Notes: generated by a model from the letters alone, not told the origin. A stretch of 38,417 nucleotides of DNA from Anaerostipes butyraticus (GCF_016586355.1 NZ_BLYI01000069.1:1-38417), one strand, 5' to 3'. Shown: positions 22,700 to 31,655, counted from the first letter of the stretch. A program made the numbers and translations.

Positions 22700-25324
22700 T
22701 TCAGCTGTTTGTTTTGGAACCCGCATGGCACGAATGGAATTAATGATGCAGATCATAGCGACACCTGTATCTGCGAATACAGCCATCCACATGTTGGCAT
22801 AGCCAAGAAGACCCAGCACCATAACCAGGATTTTTACTGCCAGTGCAAATACTACATTCTGCCAGGCGATACGGCAGGATTTTTTTCCAATACGGATAGC
22901 TTCCGGAATGGCACTGACACTGGAACGCATAAATACTACATCGGCAGCTTCAATTGCGGCGTCGGCACCGCTTCCCATGGCAGCTCCGCAGTCGGCACCG
23001 GCCAGGACAGGAGCGTCATTGATACCGTCTCCAATAAACATAACAGCTCCGTTTTTGGACCGTTCTTCTTTTAACTTCTGAAGTTTCTCATCTGGAAGAA
23101 GATGAGAATAAACGGTATCGATTCCTGTTTCACGGGCAATGGCTTCTGCGCTGGCAGCAGAATCTCCTGTCAGCATAACGGTATGGAGTCCCTGGGCTTT
23201 TAATGCCTGGATTGCAGATTTGGCGTCTTCTTTCAAAGTATCAGAAATAATGATACAGCCTATTAGTTTTCCGTCCCGGGCAAGGAGCACTTCGGTTCCG
23301 TAATCAGAAGGAGAAGGATTCTCTCCGCTGATGTGATACCGTTTCATAAGTTTGCTGTTGCCGGCAAGAATCTGATGGTCTCCAATGGTAATCACAGATC
23401 CATGTCCGGCGATTTCTTTTACAGAATCTGCCGCAGGATAGGAAACTCCTTCTTCCCGGGCTGCCTCCAGGATACTCTTGCCGATCGGATGGGTGGAATC
23501 AGCCTCACAGGCAGCGGCAAGAGACAGGAGGTCCTGCCTGGATTCACTGCCAAAAGAACAGATCTTCTGCACCTGGAAGTTGCCTTTGGTAATTGTTCCA
23601 GTCTTATCCATAATTACAGATTTAATCTGTTTCAGAGTCTCCAGAGCGATACCGCCTTTAAACAGGATGCCTTGTTTAGAACCGGCTCCGATTCCTGAGA
23701 AAAATGCCAGAGGAACGCTTAAGACCAGAGCACAAGGACAGCTGATAACAAGGAAGGTGAGTGCGGTATAAATCCAGTGATTCCAGTTTCCGGTTACCAG
23801 AGATGGAATCACAGCAGTGGCCAGAGCAAGGAATACGACAAAAGGCGTATAAACCCTGGAGAATCTTGTGATGAAACGATCCATTTTTGGCTTGCTTGCA
23901 GCCGCGTTTTCCACAGAATCCATAATACGGGTTACCATAGACTCTTCCAGCGGTTTTTCCACTTTCATTTTAATCAGTCCGGAAGTATTGACACATCCGG
24001 AAATTACAGAGGATCCGGGAGATGCCGCAGCAGGTACCGGTTCTCCGGTTACAGGAGAAGTATCGATCATTGTTTCACCGCTTATGATAACGCCATCCAG
24101 AGGAATCCGGTCTCCGGGACGAACCTGAAGGATGTCGCCGACATCTGCGTCCTGGGCATTGATTTCTGTAATCGTACCATCTGTTTCTACATAATGTACA
24201 ACTTCTGGCCGCATATCGATAACATCCATGATCTGGGAACGGCTTCTCTCCACTGCTTTGCTCTCAAACAGTTCTCCGATTCGGTAGAAAAGCATAACTC
24301 CAACTGCTTCGGCAAAATCTCCAACGGCGAAAGCTCCGATCGTAGCAACGCTCATCAGGAAATTTTCATCGAATACCTGTCCTCTGGAAATATTTTTCAG
24401 GGCAGTCACAATGATCCTGATACCTAAAATCAGATATGCGGCAATAAAACAGATATCACCGGCAGAAGCCAGCGGAGATTCCAGAAGTTTTCCGGCGATG
24501 AAAAGCGCGATTCCCAGGATAATGCAGATCAGGGATTTGGTATCTTCTGTTATACCTGTACCAGACCTGGCCTTTTTGGTTTTTGAAGATCTGGAAGACC
24601 GGAGAGAAACGGTTACCTGCGGCTCAATGGAAGCACAGATTTCCTGAATCTGAGGCAGCAGAGAAGGAGCATCTTCAGCCCATACTCTTAGCTGGCTGGT
24701 TGCGTAAGTAAGATTCGCAGCTTCTACGCCGGGAAGACGGCTGATTTTTTCTTCCATTTTTCCGGCACAATGAGCACATCCAAGGTTTTCTAACAGAAAA
24801 ACAACAGCAGGGCCGCTGCCTTCCCGGACTGCGGCAGCCGGAGTATGATCATGGAAGTGTTCGTGCTCATGACCGCAGTCACAGTGCTCATGATCGTGGC
24901 CGCAGTGTTCATGATGATGTTCATGCTCACCGCAGTCACAGTGTTCATGGTGGTGTTCATGATCGTGGCCGCAGTGTTCATGATGGTGTTCATGCTCACC
25001 GCAGTCACAGTGTTCATGATGGTGTTCGTGCTCATGGCTGCAGTGTTCATGATGATGTTTGTGTTCGGAATGGGCATGCTGACGTCTGGCTTTTCTTTGT
25101 TCAGCAGCAGAATCCAATTCCAAAAGTTCAATGTCTGGCTCGATTCGGGAGCAGATTTCCTGTAAAGAAGAAAGAATATCTTCTTTCATAGTATCCACAT
25201 ACAGCCGTTTCATAGGATAGGAAATGACTGCATTGGTGATTTCAGGGAGACGGTTGATCCGTTCTTCCATTTTTGCGGCACAATGGGCGCAGTCAAGATG
25301 TTTTAGTTCATAAACTTTTTTCAT
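22697..25324 (-). CDS. P1B-type heavy-metal ATPase (Zn/Cd type) with a His-rich linker
   Basis: An 875-aa membrane pump. Two metal-binding HMA domains (Cys12/Cys15 in DCAHC; Cys183/Cys186 in GCAHC) flank a linker (about 82-160) with about 37 His plus Cys. The ATPase core has CPC at 529-531, DKTGT (Asp573 phosphorylated), TGDS and GDGINDAP. Lys in the seventh helix (AVKILVM) and FADTG in the last helix are features of the Zn/Cd/Pb subgroup rather than copper pumps. The linker contains a 23-aa tandem unit (69 bp, 24941-25009, then a shortened copy to 24884). The ATG follows AGGAGA. Monocistronic, from the promoter at 25393-25421. Confidence 0.94.
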   Translation of the reverse strand: MKKVYELKHLDCAHCAAKMEERINRLPEITNAVISYPMKRLYVDTMKEDILSSLQEICSRIEPDIELLELDSAAEQRKARRQHAHSEHKHHHEHCSHEHEHHHEHCDCGEHEHHHEHCGHDHEHHHEHCDCGEHEHHHEHCGHDHEHCDCGHEHEHFHDHTPAAAVREGSGPAVVFLLENLGCAHCAGKMEEKISRLPGVEAANLTYATSQLRVWAEDAPSLLPQIQEICASIEPQVTVSLRSSRSSKTKKARSGTGITEDTKSLICIILGIALFIAGKLLESPLASAGDICFIAAYLILGIRIIVTALKNISRGQVFDENFLMSVATIGAFAVGDFAEAVGVMLFYRIGELFESKAVERSRSQIMDVIDMRPEVVHYVETDGTITEINAQDADVGDILQVRPGDRIPLDGVIISGETMIDTSPVTGEPVPAAASPGSSVISGCVNTSGLIKMKVEKPLEESMVTRIMDSVENAAASKPKMDRFITRFSRVYTPFVVFLALATAVIPSLVTGNWNHWIYTALTFLVISCPCALVLSVPLAFFSGIGAGSKQGILFKGGIALETLKQIKSVIMDKTGTITKGNFQVQKICSFGSESRQDLLSLAAACEADSTHPIGKSILEAAREEGVSYPAADSVKEIAGHGSVITIGDHQILAGNSKLMKRYHISGENPSPSDYGTEVLLARDGKLIGCIIISDTLKEDAKSAIQALKAQGLHTVMLTGDSAASAEAIARETGIDTVYSHLLPDEKLQKLKEERSKNGAVMFIGDGINDAPVLAGADCGAAMGSGADAAIEAADVVFMRSSVSAIPEAIRIGKKSCRIAWQNVVFALAVKILVMVLGLLGYANMWMAVFADTGVAMICIINSIRAMRVPKQTAE
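24884..25009 (-). repeat. 69-bp coding tandem repeat in the metal ATPase
   Basis: Residues 106-128 (CDCGEHEHHHEHCGHDHEHH onward) are repeated at 129-147 in shortened form, followed by a third CDCG. Shorter EHEHHHEHC blocks flank it. This is an in-frame tandem array encoding extra His/Cys metal ligands. Confidence 0.85.
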
Positions 25325-25392
25325 ATATAAGATCTCCTGTTAAAATCATTGACAGAATATAATTAAAAGATTGTTTAATTGTTTACGCTTTA

Positions 25393-25421
25393 AATATAAT
25401 ACCTTAAAAAAGAAAAGTCAA
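25393..25421 (-). promoter_or_regulatory. Promoter of the metal ATPase gene
   Basis: On the minus strand, TTGACT (25421-25416), 17-bp spacer, TATATT (25398-25393). Between it and the gene lies an AT-rich stretch with repeated AAACAAT words, a possible site for a metal-sensing repressor encoded elsewhere. Confidence 0.75.
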
Positions 25422-25491
25422 TACAAGAAAAGAAAGAGATGAAAATATTATTTTGTCAATTGAAATAGTGAAAAGAAAACGAAGAAAAGGG

Positions 25492-25520
25492 TTGTCAAAT
25501 GAAAAAAATCGTGATACGAT
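25492..25520 (+). promoter_or_regulatory. Promoter of the second SorE-like/DeoR operon
   Basis: TTGTCA (25492-25497), 17-bp spacer, TACGAT (25515-25520). Downstream, AAATAAATGAAAG (25534-25546) resembles words before the third paralog (27836) and the EIICB gene (30031), possible DeoR operators. Confidence 0.65.
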
Positions 25521-25595
25521 ATTTTTATAATAAAAATAAATGAAAGAAAACAAAAAGAAACAATGTGCATTTATTTTCATTTTAGGAGGAACGCT

Positions 25596-26852
25596 ATGAA
25601 AGTTAAAGGTGTAAGATTGTACGGGAAAGACGATATCCGGCTGGAGGAATTTGAACTGCCGGAGATCAAGGATGATGAAATTCTGGTAAAAGTTATGAGT
25701 GACAGTATCTGCATGTCTACATGGAAGATGGTAAAACAGGGAGCAAACCATAAGAGAGTGCCGGCAGATGTTGCGGATCATCCGGTTATCATCGGACATG
25801 AATTTGCAGGAGACATTGTGAAGGTAGGAAAGAAATGGCAGGATCAGTTTAAGCCAGGACAGAAATTTGCTCAGCAGCCGGCAATTCCTGGTCAGGCAGA
25901 ATCACCAGGATATTCTTATACCCAGTGTGGAGGAGCAGCTACCTACTGTATTTTCCCGAATGATATCATTGAAGCGGGATGTTTATGGACTTATGAAGGA
26001 GATTCTTATTTTGAGTCTTCTGTAGCAGAGCCAATGTGCTGTGTCATCTGCGGATATAAGACCAATTATCATACAAAAGACAGATATGAACATGTAATGG
26101 GAACGAAAAAAGGCGGAAGCATTGCCATTCTTGGAGGATGCGGACCTATGGGGCTTGGAGCCGTAAGTTATGCGCTTGCTACGGATAATAAGCCGGCTAA
26201 AGTGGTTGTAACCGATGTGGATGATGCAAAACTTGCAAGAGCGAATGAAGTGATTTCTGTTGAAGAAGCAAAAGAAAAGGGTGTGGAACTGATCTATATC
26301 AATACGGCAGATATGAAAGATCCCGCAGAAGAATTGAAAGCATTGTCTGTGGACGGAAAAGGATTTGATGACGTATTTGTATATGTTCCAATTAAGAGCG
26401 TTGCAGAACTTGGAAATCAGATTCTGGGATATGATGGATGTATGAACCTGTTTGCAGGACCGACAGATCCTAATTTCTCAGCAGAGATCAATCTTTACGA
26501 CTGTCATTATAATTCTACAAGGATTCTTGGAAGCACAGGCGGAAGCATTGACGATATGAAAGAAGCAATCAACAGAGCAGCGAAAAAAGAGATCAAACCA
26601 TCTGTTATGATTACTCATGTTGGAGGAATTAACTCTATCGTTGACACAACTATGAATCTGCCGGATATTCCGGGTGGAAAGAAACTGACATATCTTCAGT
26701 TTGATATGCCAATGACGGCGATTGCGGATTTAAGGAATTTAGCAGATGAAGATCCATTCTTTAATGAACTGGCTGATATCTGTGACAGACATAATGGATT
26801 GTGGAGCGCAGAAGCAGAACAGGCATTGTTCGCACATTATGGAGTAAAATAG
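25596..26852 (+). CDS. SorE-like zinc-dependent sugar-phosphate dehydrogenase, paralog 2
   Basis: A 418-aa medium-chain dehydrogenase close to L-sorbose-1-phosphate reductase (SorE), which interconverts a ketose-1-phosphate and a hexitol phosphate with NAD(P)H. The catalytic zinc ligands Cys39 (SICMST), His68/Glu69 (IGHEF) and Glu145 (AEPM) are present, and ILGGCGPMGLGAV is the dinucleotide motif. It lacks the four-Cys structural zinc lobe, as SorE does. ATG follows TTTAGGAGGAACGCT; the longer frame from 25563 starts inside the promoter region. It forms a two-gene unit with the DeoR regulator 26 bp downstream. The exact sugar phosphate is not known. Confidence 0.9.
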   Translation: MKVKGVRLYGKDDIRLEEFELPEIKDDEILVKVMSDSICMSTWKMVKQGANHKRVPADVADHPVIIGHEFAGDIVKVGKKWQDQFKPGQKFAQQPAIPGQAESPGYSYTQCGGAATYCIFPNDIIEAGCLWTYEGDSYFESSVAEPMCCVICGYKTNYHTKDRYEHVMGTKKGGSIAILGGCGPMGLGAVSYALATDNKPAKVVVTDVDDAKLARANEVISVEEAKEKGVELIYINTADMKDPAEELKALSVDGKGFDDVFVYVPIKSVAELGNQILGYDGCMNLFAGPTDPNFSAEINLYDCHYNSTRILGSTGGSIDDMKEAINRAAKKEIKPSVMITHVGGINSIVDTTMNLPDIPGGKKLTYLQFDMPMTAIADLRNLADEDPFFNELADICDRHNGLWSAEAEQALFAHYGVK

Positions 26853-26878
26853 CAGGAAAAGAAGAAGGCAGGTGGAAT

Positions 26879-27652
26879 ATGTTCGCACAGGAAAGAAGAG
26901 AACAGATCATAAAATATTTAAAAGAAAAAAAAAGAGTCGAAGTGAAGGATCTGGAAAAGATATTCCAAGTCAGCGGAGCGACACTGCGGACTGATTTAAG
27001 AGAGCTGGAAAAAGAAGGACGGCTTGTGCGGACCCATGGAGGAGCACTGTACCGTGAGGAAGAGGTACAGAGAGAAGATCTTCCGAAGAGCAGGAAAAAT
27101 CAGGCAGAGAAACAACTGATTGCCAGGGAGGCAGTAAAGTATATCTGTGAAGGGGATGTGATTATCCTGGACAGCGGATCAACAACGCTGGAACTTGCGA
27201 GAGAATTAAAAGACGCAAGAAATTTAAAGATTATAACCAATGATCTTCAGATTGCTCTGGAACTGCAGGAGAATCTTTGGATTGACCTGTATCTTGTGGG
27301 AGGAAGAGTGAGAAACGGCTTTCGTCTGACTCACGGCTCCATTGGTATTGATTTCCTGAGAGGAATCTCAGCGCATAAAGTTTTTTCGTCACCGAACGCA
27401 TTGTCAGTCTATGACGGGCCGACGACCAGCAATGAAGAGATGAGAGCGGTTAAGCAGCAGATGATGAAAGCGGCGAGAGAAGCCTATATGCTGTGTGACA
27501 GCAGCAAGATCGGGAAAAAAGCATTCTGCAAATTTGCAGATATATCAGATTTCTGCCGGATTATCACAGATGACGGAATCAGCCAGAGAGACCGTGACAT
27601 ATTGGAACGAAAAGATACGATTCTAACTGTATGCAAAAAAGAGTCCGCCTGA
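26879..27652 (+). CDS. DeoR-family repressor 1
   Basis: A 257-aa regulator. The N-terminal helix-turn-helix (about 6-58) includes VSGATLRTDLRELEKEG and RTHGGAL, the DeoR signature. The C-terminal sugar-phosphate sensor domain (about 75-250) has DSGSTTLELA, TNDLQIA and CDSSKIGKKAFCKFA. Start ATG 26879 is chosen because MFAQERREQI aligns with the start of the second DeoR (MFARERKEAL). It is co-transcribed with SorE-like paralog 2 and probably represses that operon until a sugar phosphate binds. About half its residues match the DeoR at 29135, so the pair arose by duplication. Confidence 0.92.
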   Translation: MFAQERREQIIKYLKEKKRVEVKDLEKIFQVSGATLRTDLRELEKEGRLVRTHGGALYREEEVQREDLPKSRKNQAEKQLIAREAVKYICEGDVIILDSGSTTLELARELKDARNLKIITNDLQIALELQENLWIDLYLVGGRVRNGFRLTHGSIGIDFLRGISAHKVFSSPNALSVYDGPTTSNEEMRAVKQQMMKAAREAYMLCDSSKIGKKAFCKFADISDFCRIITDDGISQRDRDILERKDTILTVCKKESA

Positions 27653-27675
27653 AAATTTCAAGATCGTAAAACAGG

Positions 27676-27722
27676 AAGGAACTTATTCTATGGAAATAAG
27701 CCATAGGATAGGTTCCTTTTTA
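27676..27722 (+). terminator. Terminator of the paralog 2 operon
   Basis: AAGGAAC...TATGG pairs with CCATA...GGTTCCTT in an imperfect long stem with a 7-nt loop, followed by five T. Confidence 0.82.
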
Positions 27723-27782
27723 TGTCTCCTGATGTTTTTCGAGATATAATGTGGTATTTTTTTGGAAAATGTGATTTTCCTA

Positions 27783-27811
27783 TTGAAATAGACCACATAA
27801 AATGATAATAT
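27783..27811 (+). promoter_or_regulatory. Promoter of the third SorE-like/DeoR operon
   Basis: TTGAAA (27783-27788), 17-bp spacer, TAATAT (27806-27811). AAATAAAATGAAAG follows at 27836-27849, between promoter and ribosome site, a likely repressor position. Confidence 0.7.
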
Positions 27812-27867
27812 ATTTTCAAAATAAAAAAAATAAAAAATAAAATGAAAGAAACAGAAAGGAGAATGAG

Positions 27868-29121
27868 ATGAAAGCAGAAGGAGTCAGAATGTACGGAGCG
27901 CATGATATCCGCCTGGAAGAATTTGAACTTCCACAGATCAAAGAAGATGAGATTCAGCTGAAGATCATGAGCGACAGTATCTGTATGTCTACCTGGAAAG
28001 AAGTGAAATTGGGAGCCGGGCACATCCGCGTTCCGGACAGCATCAGAGAAAACCCTGTGATCATCGGACATGAGATGTCCGGAATGATCGAAAAAGTAGG
28101 GAAGAAATGGCAAAAGGAATATCAGGAAGGGGAACGTTTTGTTGTCCTGCCGGGAATTCCGGGACAGATGGGAGCTCCGGGTTATTCCTACGAATATTTC
28201 GGGGGAGCGGTTACCCGCTGCATTGTTCCGAATGATGTAATTGAAAAAGGATGCCTCCTGCATTATAACGGAGATTCTTTTTTTGAAGTTTCCGTATCTG
28301 AGCCAATGTACTGTATCATTGGGGGCTATCAGGCCAACTATCATACAAAGCCGGAAACACATGAACATTTTATCGGGGCGAAAGAAGGCGGAAATATTGC
28401 GATTCTCGGAGGCTGCGGACCAATGGGGTTAGGCGCTGTAAGCTATGCTCTTGCCATGGAGAAAAAACCGAAAATGATCGTAGTGACAGAAATCGATCAG
28501 GATCGCCTTGACAGGGCAAGGCAGGTGATTTCAGAAAAAGAAGCGGAAGAAAAAGGAATAGAGCTTCGCTATGTTAATACAGCCTGCATGAAAGACGAGG
28601 CAGAGGAGCTGATGGCGCTGACCGGAGGAGAAGGATATCATGATGTATTTGTATATGCTCCGGTGCAGCAGATTGCGGAAACGGGGAACCGGATCCTGGC
28701 ATTTGATGGATGTATGAATTTGTTTGCAGGTCCTGCGGACAGTGGGTTTTCTGCAGATATGAATCTGTATGACTGTCATTATCGGAACACAAAGATTGTA
28801 GGTTCGTCTGGAGGCATCAAGGCCGATCTTCTGGAAGCTCTGGACTTGATTTCAAAGAAAAAAGTCGAGCCGGCAGTGATGATAACTCATATTGGCGGTC
28901 TGGATGCCTATGCGGATACGACACTCCATCTGCCGGAGATCCCGGGAGGGAAAAAGCTTATTTATACCCAAATTCACATGCCGTTGACAGCAATTGAAGA
29001 TTTTCGTAAAATAGGGGAAACGAAGCCTTTGTTCCTGAAACTGGCAGATGCCTGCGACCGGCACAAAGGACTGTGGAATCAGGAAGCGGAAAAGATTCTG
29101 TTAGATTATTTTGGAGTATAG
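27868..29121 (+). CDS. SorE-like zinc-dependent sugar-phosphate dehydrogenase, paralog 3
   Basis: A 417-aa enzyme of the SorE group. Cys39 in SICMST, His68 in IGHEMSG and the EP glutamate are intact, and LGGCGPMGLGAVSYALA is shared almost exactly with paralog 2. It is clearly a tandem duplicate: gene order dehydrogenase-DeoR is repeated and ends match in length within one codon. Probable role: NAD(P)-linked reduction of a ketose-1-phosphate or oxidation of a polyol phosphate supplied by the EIICB at 30212. AAAGGAGA precedes ATG. The downstream DeoR gene starts after 13 bp. Confidence 0.9.
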   Translation: MKAEGVRMYGAHDIRLEEFELPQIKEDEIQLKIMSDSICMSTWKEVKLGAGHIRVPDSIRENPVIIGHEMSGMIEKVGKKWQKEYQEGERFVVLPGIPGQMGAPGYSYEYFGGAVTRCIVPNDVIEKGCLLHYNGDSFFEVSVSEPMYCIIGGYQANYHTKPETHEHFIGAKEGGNIAILGGCGPMGLGAVSYALAMEKKPKMIVVTEIDQDRLDRARQVISEKEAEEKGIELRYVNTACMKDEAEELMALTGGEGYHDVFVYAPVQQIAETGNRILAFDGCMNLFAGPADSGFSADMNLYDCHYRNTKIVGSSGGIKADLLEALDLISKKKVEPAVMITHIGGLDAYADTTLHLPEIPGGKKLIYTQIHMPLTAIEDFRKIGETKPLFLKLADACDRHKGLWNQEAEKILLDYFGV

Positions 29122-29134
29122 GAAGATAAAATCT

Positions 29135-29911
29135 ATGTTTGCACGAGAACGGAAAGAAGCTTTGCTGCTCTATATGAGGCAGCATAAAAAGGCCGGTATT
29201 CAGGAACTCTCAGCAGAATTTGGGGTAACGGGAGCCACGATCCGGACAGATTTAAGAGAGATGGAGAAACAGGGGATTTTGATCCGCACTCATGGAGGGG
29301 CTATTCTGAACCAGGAGGAAGTGGAAAAGGAGAGTCAGCTGCATCTTCGAAGAAGAATTTATTCAGAGCAAAAACGACAGATTGGCAGTCTGGCGAGGCA
29401 GTTTGTCAGGGAAGGCGACATCATTCTTGTAGACAGCGGTACGACGATGGTGGAATTTGCGTCCGGCCTGATCAATTTTGAGAAACTGAAGGTTGTGACC
29501 AATGATCTGACGATTGCGCTGGAACTGCAGAAAAGTCTGACCATAGAAGTGGTTCTGATTGGAGGCGATGTAAGAAATCGTTTTGAATGTACGATCGGCG
29601 CTTTTGGAACGGAATTTCTAAAACAGATTTCGGTGGATAAGATATTTTTGTCGCCGAATGCGTTGTCTTTGGAAAAGGGGCTGACAACTCCAAATGAGGA
29701 GACAGCAGCGATGAAGCGGGCAATGATACAGACGGCTTCTGAGGGATATATCCTGTGCGACAGTTCAAAGATTGGAAAGAAGAATTTTTGTAAGTTTGCA
29801 GATTTAAATGAGTTTTCTTATCTGATTACGGATTCCGGAATCAGCGGGCATGACAGGAAAGCTCTGGAGCAGGAAGGTTTGCATGTATTTGTATGTGAAG
29901 GGGAATACTGA
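29135..29911 (+). CDS. DeoR-family repressor 2
   Basis: A 258-aa paralog of the regulator at 26879, with the same layout: helix-turn-helix with VTGATIRTDLREMEKQG and RTHGGAI, then a sensor domain with DSGTTMVEFA, TNDLTIALELQ and CDSSKIGKKNFCKFA. I start at ATG 29135 to match the paralog; the longer frame begins inside the upstream dehydrogenase gene. No strong ribosome site is visible before it (GGAAGATAA), so it may depend on coupling to the gene 13 bp upstream. Its stop codon lies within the terminator stem. Confidence 0.91.
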   Translation: MFARERKEALLLYMRQHKKAGIQELSAEFGVTGATIRTDLREMEKQGILIRTHGGAILNQEEVEKESQLHLRRRIYSEQKRQIGSLARQFVREGDIILVDSGTTMVEFASGLINFEKLKVVTNDLTIALELQKSLTIEVVLIGGDVRNRFECTIGAFGTEFLKQISVDKIFLSPNALSLEKGLTTPNEETAAMKRAMIQTASEGYILCDSSKIGKKNFCKFADLNEFSYLITDSGISGHDRKALEQEGLHVFVCEGEY

Positions 29912-29936
29912 ATAAAATCAGTATTCCCTTTTTCTT
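29901..29936 (+). terminator. Terminator overlapping the end of DeoR 2
   Basis: A perfect 11-bp stem GGGAATACTGA/TCAGTATTCCC, 6-nt loop, then TTTTTCTTT. The left arm includes the stop codon. Confidence 0.92.
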
Positions 29937-30017
29937 TGAAAACCAGGAGAGGCATCTGTCAGGAACAGGATATACTATGTGATATTATATGGCAAAAAAT
30001 GTATTTACATTTTAATA

Positions 30018-30138
30018 TGAAAAAAACAGCAAATAAAATGAAAATTTTGTCAAAAATTTTTTTGAAAAACTTACCACTGCCTTTGGTGGACGATGGGCAA
30101 GACAGGGAATTATAATAGAGTCAAAGATAAACGTTTAT
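30018..30138 (+). promoter_or_regulatory. EIICB upstream region: DeoR-like word, -10 box and palindrome
   Basis: AAATAAAATGAAAA (30031-30044) resembles sites before SorE-like paralogs 2 and 3. TATAAT (30111-30116) has no good -35, suggesting activator dependence. A perfect 12-bp palindrome ATAAACGTTTAT (30127-30138) covers the expected start site and has a central CG like a CcpA (cre) or LacI-type operator. No ORF longer than a few codons is seen in the 300-bp gap. Confidence 0.5.
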
Positions 30139-30211
30139 TCTTAAGTCACTGTTTTTCTCTTGAAAATTTAGAGAAACAAAAGCAAAAAAGCAGAGGAAAA
30201 GGAGGAACATT

Positions 30212-31633
30212 ATGGCAAGTAACTGGAAAGCCAAAGTTCAAAAAATGGGCGGATTCCTTTCCGGCATGGTAATGCCAAATATCGGAGCCCTGATTGCCTG
30301 GGGAATTGTAACCGCGTTATTTCTGGAGACAGGATATTTTCCAAATGAAAAATTAGCAGAATTGATTACACCAACCCTTACATATCTGATTCCACTTCTG
30401 TTCGCATATACTGGTGGATACAATGTGTATGGAAGGCGGGGTGCTGTTGCCGGAACGATTGCGACGATTGGTGTGATCGTAGGATCCGGTGTAACAATGA
30501 TGATCGGTGGAATGGTTATGGGACCGCTTGGCGCATGGATCATCAAACAGGTGGACAAAGCTCTGGACGGACATGTAAAACCAGGTCTGGAGATGCTGGT
30601 AGATAACTTTTCATTAGGCATCATCGGAGCAGTCATGATGGTTGCCGGGTTTATGGCAATCTCACCGTTGTTTGCGGCAATTACAAACATCCTGACGGTG
30701 GGAGTGAATTTCCTGATTGATCACAATATTTTACCATTTGCCCCGATTTTTGTAGTTCCTGGACAGGTACTGTTCTTGAACAACGCAATTAACCATGGTA
30801 TTTTTACACCGCTGGCTGTAGAACAGGCGGCGCATACAGGAAAATCCATCCTGTATCTGGTAGAGGCAAACGGCGGCAACTGGGCCGGACTGGTATTGGC
30901 CTTTTGTGTATTTGGAAAAGGAATGTCAAAAAAATCTGCTCCGGGAGCAGCGATCATTCATATCATAGGAGGAATCGGAGAAGTATCTTTCCCTTATGCT
31001 CTGATCAAGCCAATTACGATTCTTGGACCAATCTGTGGATCCATCGCAGCCTTGTTCTGGCTTCAGATCATGGACGGCGGAGCGGTAGCGGCAGTTTCTC
31101 CGGGATCTATCATTGCCCTGATCATTATGTCGCCAAAAGGAAAACTGTTTGTGAATGTAATGGGATATGTAATTGCAGCGGCCGTATCCTTTGTGATCGT
31201 AGCCTTCTTCCTGAAACGAGATAAGTCGATCGATGAGGAAGAAGAGGTGCAGGGCATTGATATGAGTCAGTTTGTGGAAAGCCACAATGCTCCGGGTGAG
31301 GAAAAAGAAGAAACAGCAAAAACATCTGGAAATGTTCAGAAGAGAAAGATCAAAAAGATCGCTTTTGCCTGTGATGCAGGAATGGGATCATCTGCCATGG
31401 GAGCTTCCATGCTGAAAACACAGCTGAATAAAGCGGGACTGTTTTTGGATGTCAGCCATGTTTCTATTCATCAGATTCCGGAAGATATTGACGTGGTCGT
31501 AACCAATACGAATCTTCTGGAAGCGGCAAAGAAAGAAGCGCCGGAGGGAATTCCAATCATTGAAATAAAAGAATTCCTGAATGCCGATGAACACAAGGCT
31601 ATCGTGCAGCAGATCAAAGATATGATGGAATAA
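30212..31633 (+). CDS. Mannitol-family PTS EIICB (CmtA-like), no EIIA domain
   Basis: A 473-aa permease related to MtlA (7095) but ending after EIIB. EIIC spans about 1-345, then comes a Glu/Lys-rich linker, and EIIB has phospho-Cys in FACDAGMGSSAMG. The motif GGIHEIYFPY of MtlA is GGIGEVSFPY here: the His and a Tyr in the substrate region are replaced, so mannitol is probably not its sugar. EIIA must come from another protein, for instance MtlA or the EIIA at 12254. A SorE-like gene beside a CmtA-like EIICB recalls yggP-cmtA of E. coli. AAAAGGAGGAAC precedes ATG. Confidence 0.9.
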   Translation: MASNWKAKVQKMGGFLSGMVMPNIGALIAWGIVTALFLETGYFPNEKLAELITPTLTYLIPLLFAYTGGYNVYGRRGAVAGTIATIGVIVGSGVTMMIGGMVMGPLGAWIIKQVDKALDGHVKPGLEMLVDNFSLGIIGAVMMVAGFMAISPLFAAITNILTVGVNFLIDHNILPFAPIFVVPGQVLFLNNAINHGIFTPLAVEQAAHTGKSILYLVEANGGNWAGLVLAFCVFGKGMSKKSAPGAAIIHIIGGIGEVSFPYALIKPITILGPICGSIAALFWLQIMDGGAVAAVSPGSIIALIIMSPKGKLFVNVMGYVIAAAVSFVIVAFFLKRDKSIDEEEEVQGIDMSQFVESHNAPGEEKEETAKTSGNVQKRKIKKIAFACDAGMGSSAMGASMLKTQLNKAGLFLDVSHVSIHQIPEDIDVVVTNTNLLEAAKKEAPEGIPIIEIKEFLNADEHKAIVQQIKDMME

Positions 31634-31655
31634 GAAAAAATACAGAAGGAAAAGG

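Noticed and set aside
23777-24427. Long plus-strand frame opposite the metal ATPase
   Set aside because: Antisense to conserved ATPase codons; Ser/Arg/His-rich composition with no resemblance to a known family.
24845-25165. Plus-strand frame rich in Met, Val and Phe, opposite the His-rich linker
   Set aside because: Its hydrophobic repeats are the antisense image of the His/Glu codons of the ATPase; no ribosome site or promoter supports it.
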